64,000 nucleotides of DNA from Platerodrilus igneus. Taxonomy: Eukaryota > Arthropoda > Insecta > Coleoptera > Lycidae. The notes under the pieces were generated by a model that was not told the origin of the DNA, did not search any database, and worked only from the letters and a program-made list of their open reading frames with translations. Each line of letters opens with the position of its first letter. The stretch's first letter is position 1. This document shows, one piece after another, positions 33,480 through 45,654 of the stretch. Both the position numbers and the translations under genes were made by a program. The DNA lies in assembly GCA_036346225.1 (NCBI GenBank), contig JARFIW010000839.1:299001-363000 (forward strand). Reading direction: 5' to 3'.

Positions 33480-35029
33480 TACTAATGATAATTGTTACTT
33501 TCTACTATCTAGATTTCTATTAAAAATATTATTTCGTTATTCTTAATGTTGCTAAAATTTGTTACATTAAAGTAAGGGTTGATATTATTTGAGTAAATAT
33601 TGTATTTTGTATACTGACTAGTTTATTTGGTAGTATACCGGGGTTGTTTTTTATATGTTCTATTATTACTTGGTTGTCCGTTCTACCTGGGTGGAGGTTG
33701 ACGGTAAGGGTGATGACTGTCCATCTGAAATTACAGGGTGTCTTAGGTTTTTCAAATGAATGTATTTAGTTATTTTACCGTTGTCTACTACTGCTATGTT
33801 TTTATCTGATATCTTCTTAATTTTAAATGGTCCTAAATTTCTGGGTGCTGTTTTATGTCGCTTGCTTTGAAAGTTTTTCTCATATACGGTTTGTCCTATT
33901 GAAAATTTATTTGAGTCGGTATTTTTGTTTCGGGTTGTGGTGATACGTTCTTTATCGTTCTCTAATTTATCTTTTACCTTATCGTAAGTTATTTTTAATT
34001 TTGTTTGTGGTCTTTCGCATATTGTTGATATACTTCTTTATTGTAGTGTATGTCATAGGGATTTCGTGAATCTGAATGTCCTAATGTTAATTCTAAGGGT
34101 GTAAAATTTGTTGATGAGTGAATTGTGTTATTATAGGCGATTAGTGCGTATGACATTAAATTGGTTATATGTTCCTTTTTATAATTTATTCTTAATAATC
34201 TAATTTGTTCTAACAGGGTTAAATGTAATCGTTCGATTAGTCTGTTTGACTCAGGGTGGTTTTCCGTTATGAAATGAATGTTTATTTTGTGTAGTTCTAA
34301 AGTGTTTTGAATTGTCTCATTTTTGAATTCGCTACCATTGTCTACAGTGATTTATTCGGGTGTTCCGTAAAATGTGAAATATTGTAAAAATCCTTGGGTC
34401 ACGTCAATGCTATTTTTGGATGTGATTGGTATTGCTTGGCCTATTTTTGTGAATGCGTCTATAATTGTTAGATAGTTTTGCGCTTCTACTACTAGAGTAT
34501 CGGCATGAAGTTTTTGAAATGGTTTGTCGGGTGTTTTGGTTAACATTAAGGGTATCTTTGGGGGTTTCCTATCGTATTTCGCTCTGTCACATAGTTCGCA
34601 TTGGTTAATGAAATCTGTGGTCAAGTCCTTCATGTCTTTAAAATATTAACGTCTTACAAGTTGTTTTATAGTTTCGTTAATTCCACGATGGTTGGTTTTT
34701 CCTTCGTGTTGATTTCTAATTACATCGTTTATTTCGTCAGGGTCGTCTAGTGTTATTAGTTTTCTAGTACATCTGATGAGTTCAGGTCCAGAGTTGTTGA
34801 ATAATTTAATGTATAATTCTGAAAATCTTTGGTATAAATGTTCGGTATTGAAATAAAAATAAAATCGTTTTTTCTCGGGGGTGTATTCTTTTAGAATTTT
34901 AATTATTTGTTCCTCGTTGTCGTCTTTAGTTATTTGAATGTGGTATATTTTTTTATTGTCTACTTTTGTATATTTTACTGGATTGGGGTTATTTAAAACT
35001 TCGGTTATTATAAATTGGTTGGGTTTCAT
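33480..35029 (-). pseudogene. Errantivirus-like integrase (and start of env)
   Basis: Integrase joins cDNA to the host chromosome. The HHCC zinc domain is NQHEGKTNHRGINETIK then CELCDRAKYD; the core has LHADTLVV (first Asp), TVDNGSEF (second Asp) and NHPESNRLIERLH (Glu). Two in-frame TAA codons break it: one after LVRR at about 34646-34648, one just before the second Asp at about 34352-34354. The C-terminal part runs to about 33900, and the decayed N-terminal half of env follows. The frame upstream of 35029 is continuous with RNase H. Confidence 0.85.
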
Positions 35030-36813
35030 ATCGATTGCTTCGTTTAAAATTTTAATCGCGTTTTTTGGTTCTTCGTTTTGTGTCGAATGTATAGTGTCGA
35101 TCTCGTCTGGATCTTCCCTTATTTCTGTATCGTCTACGTTTCCTATAATGGATTCCGTTTCTAATGCATTGAGTTGGATTCGGCTTAAAGCGTCTGCGTT
35201 GTTGTTATAAATTCCCTTTTTATATATAATTTCGTAATCATACTCTTCGAGTCTGATTCTCCATCTTCGTAATTTTGAATTTGGTTCTTTCAGTTTGCAT
35301 AACCATACTAGTGGTCTATGGTCGGTGTATATGTAAAATTTTCTTCCGTTATAGGTAAGGTCTAAAATATTTTGTTGCCCAAATTATGGCTAATAATTCT
35401 TTTTCTATAGTGCTATATTTTTGTTCGGTTTCATTTAGGGTTCTGGATGCGTAGCTGATGGGTTTATCGCTACCTACTTTTCCTTGGCTCAATACTGCGC
35501 CTAATGCTACATTTGATGCGTCTGTCGTCAGTATAAATGGTTTTGTAAAGTCTGCGTATTCTAATACAGGGTAATTCGTTAATATGTTTTTAATTTTGTC
35601 TACAGCTTTAATAAATTCTGGGGTGTGTTCAATTTTGTTTCCCTTTTTTAAACAGTTTGTCAGGGGTTTGGTTATCTGAGCGTAACCTTTAATGAATTTG
35701 CGGTAGTAACCACTAAGTCCTAGAAATCCTTTAATTTCTTTGTTTGTTTTTGGTAATGGGTAATTTAGAACTGCATTTGTTTTGTCTGGATTTGGCATTA
35801 CTCCTTGGGGTGTTATTACATGTCCTAAAAATGATACTTCTTTGTGTAAGAATTCACTTTTGTCTAATTGTACTTTAAAATGTGCTTGTCTAAGTCTTTC
35901 GAATACTTCTTTCAATCTTTCTATGTGTTCTACCAGTGATGTGGAATAAACTATGATGTCGTCAAGGTATACAAGGCATTTCTCATTGTGTATTCCTCGT
36001 AGTATATTGTCCATGACTCTCTGGAAAGTAGCGGTGCGTTCTTTAGTCCAAATGGCATTCGTTTGTACTCGTAATGTCCTCTAGGTGTGCTGAAGGCTGT
36101 TTTTGATATGTCTTTTTCTTCCATCTCTACCTGATGGCATCCTGATGCTAGGTCTAATGTTGTAAAATATTGGCATTTGCCTAATTTGTCTAAAATTTCG
36201 GTAATATTTGGTAGTGGATATTTGTCATCTACCGCTTTTCATTTAACTTTCTATAATCTATTACCATTCTGTACTTTCTCTTTCCGGTTGCGTCTAATTT
36301 CTTAGGTACTATTAACACGGGGCTGCTCCATGGTGAATTGGAGTGCTGGATTATGTCTTGGTCTAATAAGTCTGCTACTTGTCTGTCAGCTTCTTCTTGG
36401 CTTGCATGAGGTAGTCTATATGCTTTTGTAAAGATTGGTTTATTGTCTGTTAACTCGATATTATGTTTTATTGTGTTGGTGAATGTTAATGGTATTCCTT
36501 CGCAATGGAATATGTCTCGGTATTCAAAACATAAGTTCTTAATTGCTCTTTCTTCTTCTTGATTGATATCGGTGTTAAAGCGGATGTTAGTTAAATTTTC
36601 TCTTAACATTTCGTCATGTTCTATTGGGTTGTAATTATTTTCTAAATTCTCGTCTATTTCCATTTCGTTAAAATTTAGTTCTTCTACGTTAATTGGGTCT
36701 GTCAATGATAGTTCTACGGGATAGTCGTTTGAATTTAATATTGTTGTGGTTGCATAATTATCTTTTATTTGCACTAAGGCGGTTGGGGTTTCTACTCCTT
36801 GTTGAAATGTCAT
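35030..36813 (-). pseudogene. Errantivirus-like reverse transcriptase and RNase H
   Basis: RT blocks: YRLPHASQEEADRQ, SPWSSPVLIVPKK, RMVIDYRKLN, then a frame change near 36230 (one base short in an A run), the FTTLDLASG catalytic-Asp block near 36160, and [12 protein letters not shown] with the YLDD site near 35970. Then [20 protein letters not shown], and RNase H with [27 protein letters not shown] and, after 35349, a YTDHRPL block and NNNADALSRI near 35180. A second frame change lies between 36014 and 36100, and a third at 35349. Otherwise the family's full length is present. Confidence 0.9.
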
Positions 36814-36857
36814 ATGATTTATTATTCCTAAATTTTTGTTAGATTTTACTGGGATTT

Positions 36858-37291
36858 TTATTTTCTTTCCGTTCGGGGTTCTATAGTGTATTTTTGTTCA
36901 ATTTGTGTGTTTTGAAATTTAATTGGGATTTTTCCGTATTTTGTCCTTAATAAGCGATTTTTAATGTCAATGTTGGCTCCTAATTTTCTTAGAAGGTCCA
37001 TTCCGATTAATCCGTCATATTTGTCGTTAAATTCGAATACACAAAATTTATGTTTCATTTTAACATTAAATGTTCTCGGTAAGGGTTTATTTGCTACGAA
37101 TTGGTGTAGTGTTGTTTGATGAGCTGTTTTAATTTTAAATGGTTCTCTTTCTACATAATCTAAATAGTGTTTTTGTACGGTTCTGGGGCTAATTAATGTT
37201 TTTGATGATCCGGTGTCGATTAATAGTTTGAATTTGGCGTGCGGTATTTCTATGTATGGTAATACTAAGTGATTTATGTTATTTAAGTTTA
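36858..37291 (-). pseudogene. Errantivirus-like aspartic protease
   Basis: Retropepsin-type: LLIDTGSSKTLI near 37225 holds the D-T-G site, and FNDKYDGLIGMDLLRKLGA the second conserved segment. It ends at TAA 36858 because one A is missing in an A run just before; the next codons of the family (NHMTFQQGVETPT) continue in the neighbouring frame to 36229. Confidence 0.9.
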
Positions 37292-38477
37292 TTAAGTTTG
37301 GTTGTCTATGAACGGGTCCATTTGAAAATTTGAGTTTGAGTTTTCTTCATCATACTCCTCGTAAGTTTCGTATTGTTCGTCACGTTCGTAAGTTTCTGCA
37401 TGGTTTGTTTCATTGTTCGTAGGTGTCTCAATGTCATTATTCTGGTCAGTGTCAAATTTTTCTATTTCTTGATGAAATAATTCTTCCGATGTAAAATTAC
37501 GTTTCTGATGAGGGTTTGGTCGGATATGTGTTATTTTTGTGTTTTGTCTGGTGTTACCAGATGAGGTGTCCATTGGTGTTGGTTTGTAATAATTGTTAGG
37601 GTTGTTATGAGTATTAGTCATTGGTGTATTTCTATTAGGGTTTGCATTGAATGCTGGTCTTTGTTGGTTTAGGTTTTGATTGAATCTCGGTTGGAATGCG
37701 GGTTTCGTAAAAGTTGGGTTGAATGTTGGTCTTGAAAAATGTTTATATTGATTATTAAAATTGGTATTGTTAAAACTTGGGTTGTTACTTCGCGGTTGAT
37801 TTGTTTGTGGGTTAAAGGGTGTGAATTTTTGTTGAGGGATTGTTTGTCTTGTAGCTTGTATAGTTTTTGTTGGTGAATAATTTTTATTCGCGTTGGGGTT
37901 GTATAGTCTGTTGCGGTAATACATTACATTTTCTTCTTCTATTACTAGGCTCATAGCTTCTTCTAGATTTTGGGGTCGTTGGAATCTGATTTTATCCGAT
38001 AGTCGTTCTGGTAAAGCGTTTATATATGTGTCTAGTGCCATTTCGTCATACATTTTGTTTTAAATGTCTAACGTTTTGATCGGGTTCTTCGATTTTTAAT
38101 TTTGTTAAAATTAAACTTCTCACGTCTTGGCATTTCATTCCGAATTGGTAAGGGGATTGATTGTGTTCCATTCTAAGGTTTATTAGGTCTCGTACCAGGC
38201 ATTTTATATTACGTTGGTCTCCAAAATATGCAATTAGTAGCTGTTTAAACTGGTCCCATTCCGATAAGTCGTCCCTACTGGCGATTAAGGTTAGTGCCCT
38301 TCCGGCTAGTTTACTTATTACTAAGCGTATAAGCAATGAATTTCTTGCGTCATCTCCGGGTTTGTAAAAGGTTTTTAGGAACATTTCACATGCTCCAATG
38401 AAATTCGAGAGATGGGCCTGCGTGCCATCAAACGTCTGAATTGTCTCTAAATAGAGACGTAAGTCTGTGTTACTCAT
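37292..38477 (-). pseudogene. Errantivirus-like Gag with one frameshift
   Basis: ORF 38477-38046 starts MSNTDLRLYLETIQTFDG and contains the helical retrotransposon Gag domain (FKQLLIAYFGDQRN). At 38046-38053 the frame changes by one base in an A run and goes on as MALDTYINALPERLSDKIRF, AMSLVIEEENVMYYRNR and a long N/P/F-rich tail, with an acidic end. There is no CCHC zinc knuckle. The ATG at 38477 matches the start at 22401 in the deleted relative. Confidence 0.9.
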
Positions 38478-40626
38478 GTTGGTTAAGGGTTGTTTTCGAT
38501 TTTTGAAAAAACTTAAAAAATTTTTTTTTTTTTGAATTAAGTTTTATTTCGTTATTTGTATGGTTACTTTTGCTTCGGATTTATTAATTTTCCGTTTGGG
38601 TTGTGAAATTTCAATTTTTGTAAAAATTGGGGTTGATTTTCTATTTGTAACGTTAATTATGCTTTGGATGTATTAGTTTTTTCTTTTGGATGAAATAATT
38701 TCGAATTTTGTAAAAATTGGGGATGATTTTCCTTTTTATGACGTTATTTTTGCTTTGGTTTTTTAAATTTTCCTTTTTAGATTGGATAACTTAGAGTTTT
38801 GTAAAAATTGATGTTGATTTAGCTATTTGAAATGTTAACTTCGGTTTTGGTTTGTTAATTTTTCAATTTGATTAATTACATAAAGATTTGGTAAAGGTTG
38901 ATGTTTATTTCGTTATTTTTTGGCGTTATTTTTTTGTTAGGAATGGTTAATTTTCAGTTTGGATTGGGTGGATAAAATTTTGGTAAGAATTTGAGATTAA
39001 TTTCGTACTTGTAGTATTAGATTTATTAATTTTAAGTTTATATTGCGTCGAGTTATTTTTAAAATCGTAGTCGTTGTTTATTTATATTTAATTACACAAT
39101 GCGGTGATGTATTCACGAGATTTGTATTCAATAATGTTGAATTTATTTACCGTAGTCTTGGATTAATTGTTTTTATGCAGCTTTTAGTTCGTCTTGAGTT
39201 CCTGTTTCTTAAGGAATCTTAAATGGATAGATTTATTCTCGTTTAGCTTTGTTTTGGTTAAATTCTGTTAATTAATACTCTTTCCGTGGGTTTTACTGAG
39301 TTGCGTAAACGTACAGTTCGTCTGTCTTGTGTTCTACTTATAACTTAAGGTTAATTACTCCTGTACTTCATGGTTGAAATTGAATACTTAAGAATGTAAT
39401 CTTCGTTACTTTGTTACGTACGTTGAGTTAATTGCACTTACAGGTGTTAATAGAAATTATAGGAATTACTTTCCGTACTTTGTATAAAGTGTTACGTCTA
39501 TTTATTTTTAGATCTCTTGGTATTATAATGCTTGTTGGTAATTAAATCTCTCCGTAATGTAGGTTTTCAGTGTTTTAATTATGAGCGTTTAGCGTTATTC
39601 TATTTTCGTATTGAAATAATGCACTTTATAATGCTGGTTACTTAGTTGAAAAACGTTTAGATTTTATTGCAATTGTACACGCTTTTATGGATTGTAGGTA
39701 TTAATGTAGAAACTGCGTCGATTTTATTATCCCGTGTATGATGCAAATTGCTTTAGTACTGAAAGTTCCTGAAAGCTATTTCTTTAGTACTGTGCAATGA
39801 TTCTGAAAGCGATTTTCTCTGAGTTTTAATTGTATAATAAGGAATGCTTTCTTCGCGTATTTATCTTAGGTGGTTTTAAGTTACCGTATTTTTAGTTAAT
39901 GCAGAATGTTCTTGTGATTTATTCAGTATTATAGAGGTCAATGGTTTAGTTAATCGTTCGGTACAGTTTGTTCGAATTAGCTTTAGCTTTGAAATTAATT
40001 TCGCGTTAGTTTACCGGTTTATAAACGTGGGTTTGAATCGCGGTGGTTGATGTTTCTTATTTTTTGGTGTTTAGTGAATGTGCGCCCGTTATTTTTTGGA
40101 TTATTTTTGAGTTCGTTCTATTAATTATGGTAAGGGTTTCTTTTTAAATTCAATTCTTATTTATTTTAAAAGAAAATTTCTTTTAAACTTCAAGTTTCTT
40201 TTGCTTTTTAAAGAAAAATTTTATCTCTTTAACATTCGTCTCATAAAATGTTTTACAGTCTCGTTTTGAAAATAATTCACTTTGAACTATTTTCAAAAAT
40301 ATTCATAATATAAAATACATAAAACAATGATCAATAAAATAATACTAGCATATATCAATTATAATTTGGTTAAAAGAAAAAATTATGGAAATGTACTTAC
40401 ATTAGTTTCATCTGTTTCTTTGGTGGGTTCGATCGATTCTGTATCTTGTCCACCTTGGTTTGTTTTGTTGGCCTTAGACGATTCTTGTTCCTTGTCCAAC
40501 TTGGTTTGTTGCTGGATTTAGACGATTTATGTTCTTCCTCCAACTTGGTTTGGGTTCTGCCAAAATTTCGAATAAAAATTCTTGGTCACCAATCTTCCGA
40601 TTTTTGGATTTTCAGTGCCCTTTTGA
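38478..40626 (-). other. Long non-coding leader of the errantivirus-like provirus
   Basis: About 2.1 kb between primer site and gag, AT-rich, with no reading frame of interest. On the + strand at 38520-39050 it shows a loose repeat of about 120 bp built on a TTTTGTAAAAATTGGGGTTGATTTTC-like theme. Such leaders often hold packaging and splice-donor signals, but none could be identified. Confidence 0.6.
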
Positions 40627-40627
40627 C

Positions 40628-40645
40628 ATCCTACCGACTGCGCCA
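40628..40645 (-). other. Primer binding site, tRNA-Ser type
   Basis: Directly inside the 5' LTR the minus strand reads TGGCGCAGTCGGTAGGAT, complementary to the 3' end of insect tRNA-Ser (ending GCCGACTGCG-CCA) except at one position. The first T overlaps the LTR end, as in other errantiviruses. Confidence 0.8.
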
Positions 40646-41150
40646 GTTAAAGTTCGGGCCTTTGGAGCTGGTTTTTAAAACACTTTGAAACTTTAACAAT
40701 ATTTTTATTAGTTAAAATTTGGATAACTTGTACATAATACTAAAATAATTATTGTACTAGTGAGTAGCTCAAACAACGAAGTATGGAGTTTGGAGACTGA
40801 CTGCCGGGCATTGAGCTCCCGGGCCTTTTATAATAACCTACCCCTCACACGGCTGTGAGAACTTGCAGATCTCATGTCTGCGTTTCTCTTTAATTGTACA
40901 CTTTATTACAATGTAACGACTTAATTCTAAGTAATTGCGGTCTATTGACCGCCTGTGACCTGCCACCTGCAGTATCATTGCCCTCACGGATGCACAGCTG
41001 CATTCCGTTCTCATGAACTGTCGATAACCTCTCTGGGTTATCCTTGTGTTACAATGTTGCATTGAACTTATACTTTTACTTAATAATTTCTAATAATTCA
41101 TATTAGATTCAATACATCAATATATATAGGTAATTGAGGGATACATAACT
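40645..41150 (-). repeat. Errantivirus-like 5' LTR
   Basis: 506 bp; begins AGTTAT and ends TTTAACT in the sense direction. See the 3' LTR for the differences. Confidence 0.95.
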
Positions 41151-41154
41151 CACG
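41151..41154 (+). repeat. Target-site duplication CACG, right
   Basis: Second copy of the CACG found before the left LTR. Confidence 0.85.
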
Positions 41155-42050
41155 TTGTGCAAAAGAAACAATAATACACCCATGATTGTTCATAATCGTG
41201 TTAAATCTTTATTCAACATCCAATCTCTTTCAAAGTAGTCATCTGACAAGCTTCGTCAAATAAAGGACTTCTTATCCAAACATGTTGGTGCTTTACGCTT
41301 TCTATCAGATGACAAATCATTGCTTGAGACATTTCTCATTTATGTTATTGCCAATAAACTTGACCCGACTACTCTTAGAGAGTGACAGTCTATTCGAAAA
41401 TCCTCAACTCAAGAGCTACCAACTCTTACGGAATAACAAGACACCTTAAAGTCACAAACGGATTTGCTTTCGACTTTAAAAGAAAAATATGAGGTTGTGT
41501 CCGAAACACATAAAAAATCCAAAACTAGTGTCAAAGGATTTCCGACATCTAATAATTTACACGGTTGCTATAGCTGATAAGGTTCTCATGGGCTTAGTAA
41601 TTGCACTGAATTTCTCGAGATACCAGCACCAAACAGAATATCTAAGGTAAAGGAGTTGCAACTAAGTCTTAATTGCTTATACAAGGGATAACTTGTCTCT
41701 CAACGTTTGCATGAGAACGTTCACCATTTGCAAACTTCTACAGCCTCCGTGGGGCAAACAAACACTTTGCTTCTGTGGGTGGTAGTTCCTCGCATACAAT
41801 TTCTGCTTTTACTACCAATTCTTCACAAGTAATATCTCCTACTATGCGCGCACATACTTGCGAATCCAATGGCAGATTATCCAGAGTTAGGATTCTGTTA
41901 GATTCAGACTCTGAATCGAATTCCATTAATTTGGATATTTGTAATAGGTTAAAATTTTCTACAAAACTAGTTGGTATTACAATTTCCGGTCTTAGCAAGG
42001 CCACTTTGCAAAAACGTTCAGGTTGTGACATCACGCTTTACTCTTCGTAT
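41155..42050 (+). pseudogene. BEL/Pao Gag C-terminal part and protease
   Basis: Continues the Gag of 31509-32102: VHNRVKSLFNIQSLSK near 41190, KDFLSKHVGALRFL and FLIYVIANKLDP, ending in decayed Cys-rich sequence near 41570. The protease-like stretch is RILLDSDSESNSINLDIC near 41900, where BEL proteases have LLDSGSQ; the Gly of the active-site triad region is replaced by Asp. Several stops are present. Confidence 0.8.
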
Positions 42051-42830
42051 CATTCGTGGTTCAAATGGACAATTTCCTGTCTTGTCATGATAGTATCACA
42101 TATAAATTACCTAACTGGCATGAACATATTACTAACGTTCACATTCCTGACACCATTCAGTTATCAAATCCATCATTTCACGAACCTGGTGAAATCCACA
42201 TCCTTCTAGGATCGCCACTTTCCTTTAAGATTTTATGTTCTGGACGATCAGGTCCAAATCTCCCTACTCCTCAGGAAACTGCTTTTGGTTATGTTGTTGC
42301 TGGTGTATTAGGCTCTGATATGCTGATTCGAACACAATGTGTTCATTCAGAGATATTCTAGTTAAGGATACACATCCTCAGTTTCATAAGATAATCCAAT
42401 AAGGTTTATACGTAGATGATCTTTTGACAGGTTTTGATGACCTTTTAGTTGCACAGACTATCTGCCAAAGGCTTCCAACGTTTTTGTCCGGAGGTGGTTT
42501 TAAACTTGGAAAGTGGATTTCCCATGATCCAAACGTACTTTCCAGTATAAATCCCCAGGACGTTCATCCAGGCATTCTTGAGTTCGGATCCCACGAAAAC
42601 ACCAAAGCACTTGGTCATATCTGGTCATTTAAAACTGGCTGTTTGCGATATTTAATTTACAATTCCTCAGAAGGCATTCCTACAAAACGGGCTATGCTGT
42701 TCGACATGTGACAGATCATATGCGGCAAAATTCCCATGCAGTTTCTATGGATGGAAAAAATTTCATGGGATTATCCGATTTCTGTTTCGATTCAAAACAA
42801 TTGAGTTCTTTTCCTATGTAAGTGGGTTGT
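42051..42830 (+). pseudogene. BEL/Pao reverse transcriptase fragments
   Basis: A protease-RT linker (HIDILLG-like segment, GYVVAGVLG near 42290) is followed, after a large deletion, by YVDDLLTGFDDLLVAQTIC at 42400, whose YVDD is the catalytic pair, and by GGGFKLGKWISHDP and LGHIWSFKTGCLRY. The fingers region of RT is gone. Stops and frame changes occur near 42361, 42396 and 42711. Confidence 0.8.
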
Positions 42831-43420
42831 GTTAAACGATCTCGTAATTCCACGTCATGTTTTTTGTTTCAAAACCGTGCAGGTTGAGATGCATGGATTC
42901 TAGGATGCTTACGGAGCAACTATCTACTTACGTTCTGTTGACCCCCAAGATCAGGTTTCGTTGTGCAAAGGCTAAGGTTGCGCCCCTGAAGCACTTTTCT
43001 ATTTCACGCTTAGAGCTTTGTGCAGCCGCACTGCTGGCTAACCCTGCCGCTCAGGCTACAAGGGTCTTCGGCAAGAGACTTTAACAGGTCTGTCTTTTGG
43101 TCTGATTATACTGTCGTTTTAGAGTGACTAAACACCCCACCTAACCTACTTAAAACTTTTGTTTGCAATAGAATTGTGGACATACAAGCTTTGACTGCTC
43201 ATGCCACCTGGTGGCATGTACCTACTAAAACAGATCCTTCCGATATGCTTTCAAGAAGAGTTTTACCTACTCGGTTATTACAATATAATCTATGGTGTAA
43301 TGGTCCTCTCTGGCCTATCTTCGTAGATCTTATTTCCAATCTACCAGTTCTGGTACTTTACAGTATCATCTTGAGTGTTAGGTCGAACCTTTTCTATTCA
43401 ACTAATTTTCTAATTTAACA
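42831..43420 (+). pseudogene. BEL/Pao RNase H and connection fragments
   Basis: Fragments in two frames: a KAKVAPLKHFSISRLELCAA segment near 42980 (the conserved K-x-x-V-A-P-LK-x-x-S-I-x-R-LEL-AA of Pao RNase H), RSVFWSDYTVVL near 43090 (conserved W-S-D), and WWHVPTKTDPSDMLSRR near 43210. The active site is probably incomplete. Confidence 0.8.
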
Positions 43421-43429
43421 AGACTCGGA

Positions 43430-44128
43430 AGGGTTATTGCATACTATTTGCGATTTATGAGTATTTGTTGTAAACTCCTTTCAGAGAAGAACTTAGGTCC
43501 ACTCACCTGTGGAGAAGTTTCCTTTTCCCATAATTGCTTGTTTAAAATAGCTCAACTAGTGTTTTTTCCAGACAAAATAAAATGTTAAGAGACAGGCATT
43601 CCCATTCTAAAGTCCATCTCAGTTTCAAGCTTAACTCCTTTCCTCGACCCTAATGGTATAATGCGCGTCGGAAATCGTCTTCAAAATTCTCAGTTTTCCT
43701 TTGAGAAAAAAACATCCAATTTTGATTTCTGCAAAACATATATTTCTTATTCGTCAACACACTCGTCTGTTGCACGGCGGTGTTCAACTGCTTATTTCGG
43801 ACGTGCAAGAACGATATTAGAAATTGCTGGTCGTAGTCTTGCAAGGGTTGTTGTTCATAAACGTCTCAACTGCTTTCGGTTTTCTTCAAAATTGTCGAAA
43901 CCCATCATGGGAAATCTTCCAGCTGATCGACTCAATCCATCACTACTATTTCATGTAGTCGGCATTTCATACGCTGGTCCATTTCATATTAAAGATCGCA
44001 ATGAATTGGGCAATTTCCTTCTCTCTCAACGAACTATTATTTCAGATAAGGCAACTAGCATTAGTAAGAAGTATATGAATCGATGGTGTTACTTATACTT
44101 TCAGCATTTATCAACACAATTTTCTTAG
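43430..44128 (+). pseudogene. BEL/Pao integrase fragment
   Basis: Reads MRVGNRLQNSQFSFEKK, a degenerate HHCC region, then HKRLNCFRFSSKLSKPIMGN and LPADRLNPSLLFHVVGISYA, where BEL integrases have VGxDYAGPF; the catalytic Asp is replaced by Ser. Similarity is lost by about 44030, and the second half of the core is absent. Confidence 0.8.
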
Positions 44129-44129
44129 A

Positions 44130-45650
44130 TAATCATTTTGTAAAAATACTTATACCTGGTAACTGTAATAGCGGTATAAACCATTAGGGAATTTCGTGCA
44201 TGAGACAGGTTCGCGTATGGCTACTCATTTCAAGGTTCCGGATTCGATTCCCAACATGGACCGCTTGAAAAATGTTAGGCGAGCATTTTTTTCAAAAATG
44301 CGCTCTCGCTTGTATAAGAGGTAAAACGGAGGTCTCATGAGTGTTTTGTCACGTACACTAAAGATCTTTATCCTGCTTGGAATAGCAGTGGTTGACAAAA
44401 TTTAAAATTTTCAAGTAAAAGGATTCGCTTCCTGACCAATGTAGTAACTTCCGGTGGTGTAATGAAAAGTCAAGTTTAAAGGTACAAAATACTGTATCGA
44501 AACTTCATTTGCATTAAGTTCTTTATTTTAACTGATTACACGACTTTTTACTTGTAACTACAGTGAAACTCTAATGTACTAGGTATAATTTATTTCCAGC
44601 TATTTACCAACAGTACTAACTTCTATAAAGCGACAATACTACCTTCCTAATTACTTGTCTATGTACTTATAATTATTAGTTAAGTCACTACTAACTTTAT
44701 TATTTATTACCATCTTACGTTTATCCCTACTTCTAGTAATTTATATTACATAAGATTATCTATTTTAACACTATATTAACACTAGTTTATTTCACATCTC
44801 GACTGTTAGATCACTCCGAATAGAACCGACTATTGTTCGTCAAACGGGATCATTATATATTTAATCAACTGTTTTAGGGAATTATAAATACAAGTATGAA
44901 GCTTCTTGAATTATTCAAATTAGCTTCTAAAACGTTCCCCTTGTAAGTTTAATGCTATCCTAAGTGCACCCCTTGTAAGGGGTCAACTTCTTTGTATGAA
45001 GAGAAGACGTTTCAGGGCAGCTGTCAATCAACTCGGTTTTACGTTAATACCGCCTCAGTCAAACGTATTGATCGGTGGACTATTTGACGTTTCGCTATAA
45101 TACTATGTTTAAGACTTTTTCAAACTGTTGAGTAGTTAATATTTAATGTGCGAAGCAGCTTTTTAGTACTTGGTTAGGACTACCAATCACTTGGTTTCTA
45201 AAACCTGCAGCCTCCAAAACGGTGTAACGTGCATTTTGTTGCGTTACAATGACTCTCATTGAATCTGTTTTATTTTGTATGATTTAGGTAATAATTTAGG
45301 ATTAAATAATAACCGATATCACCCAGGGTCAAGCGCTAAGAATTAATAATGCTGCGATTTTACTTTTCCCAGCAGGTGCTGATTAAATTGTTGAACTTGA
45401 ATCTTATCAGCGATATTATTCAACGTGTCGTTCAATTTGATACGCTTTTGTAAATTGGCATTTGGCATACTCGTTTCGTTATTAAAGGGGTGGCGTGTGA
45501 TAAAATATACTCTAGCTGCTGTTATCGTTAGGGTGGGCGGCGTCTGGCATCTTAGACAATTTATGAAGACTTGATTCTATTATGTTTAATATGCACAAGC
45601 AAAAACAATCAAAAGCTTATAAACACATACACATGAAAGTAAAATAGTAA
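44130..45650. other. No gene seen; right flank of BEL/Pao remnant
   Basis: AT-rich DNA. A hairpin of GCGAG..CTCGC with A/T arms lies near 44279-44310, and a B-box-like GATTCGATTCC at 44249. The BEL/Pao 3' LTR was not recognised. Confidence 0.5.
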
Positions 45651-45654
45651 AAAA

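Larger units (their letters stand above)
32103..41150 (-). mobile_element. Errantivirus-like Ty3/gypsy provirus with LTRs, gag, pol and env
   Basis: A complete 9.05-kb element on the minus strand: 5' LTR 41150-40645, tRNA-Ser primer site, a 2.1-kb leader, gag, pol (protease, RT, RNase H, integrase), env, and 3' LTR 32612-32103. LTR ends are AGTTAT...TTTAACT, the form typical of insect errantiviruses. It is flanked by CACG and inserted in the BEL/Pao gag. LTRs differ at about five places in 506-510 bp. The genes carry four single-base losses in A runs plus a few stops, so it is defective as assembled. Confidence 0.95.

Noticed and set aside
44180..44440. Possible tRNA-derived SINE with a B-box-like GATTCGATTCC
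   Set aside because: The A box is poor and too close to the B box, and no second copy or tail was seen in the window.
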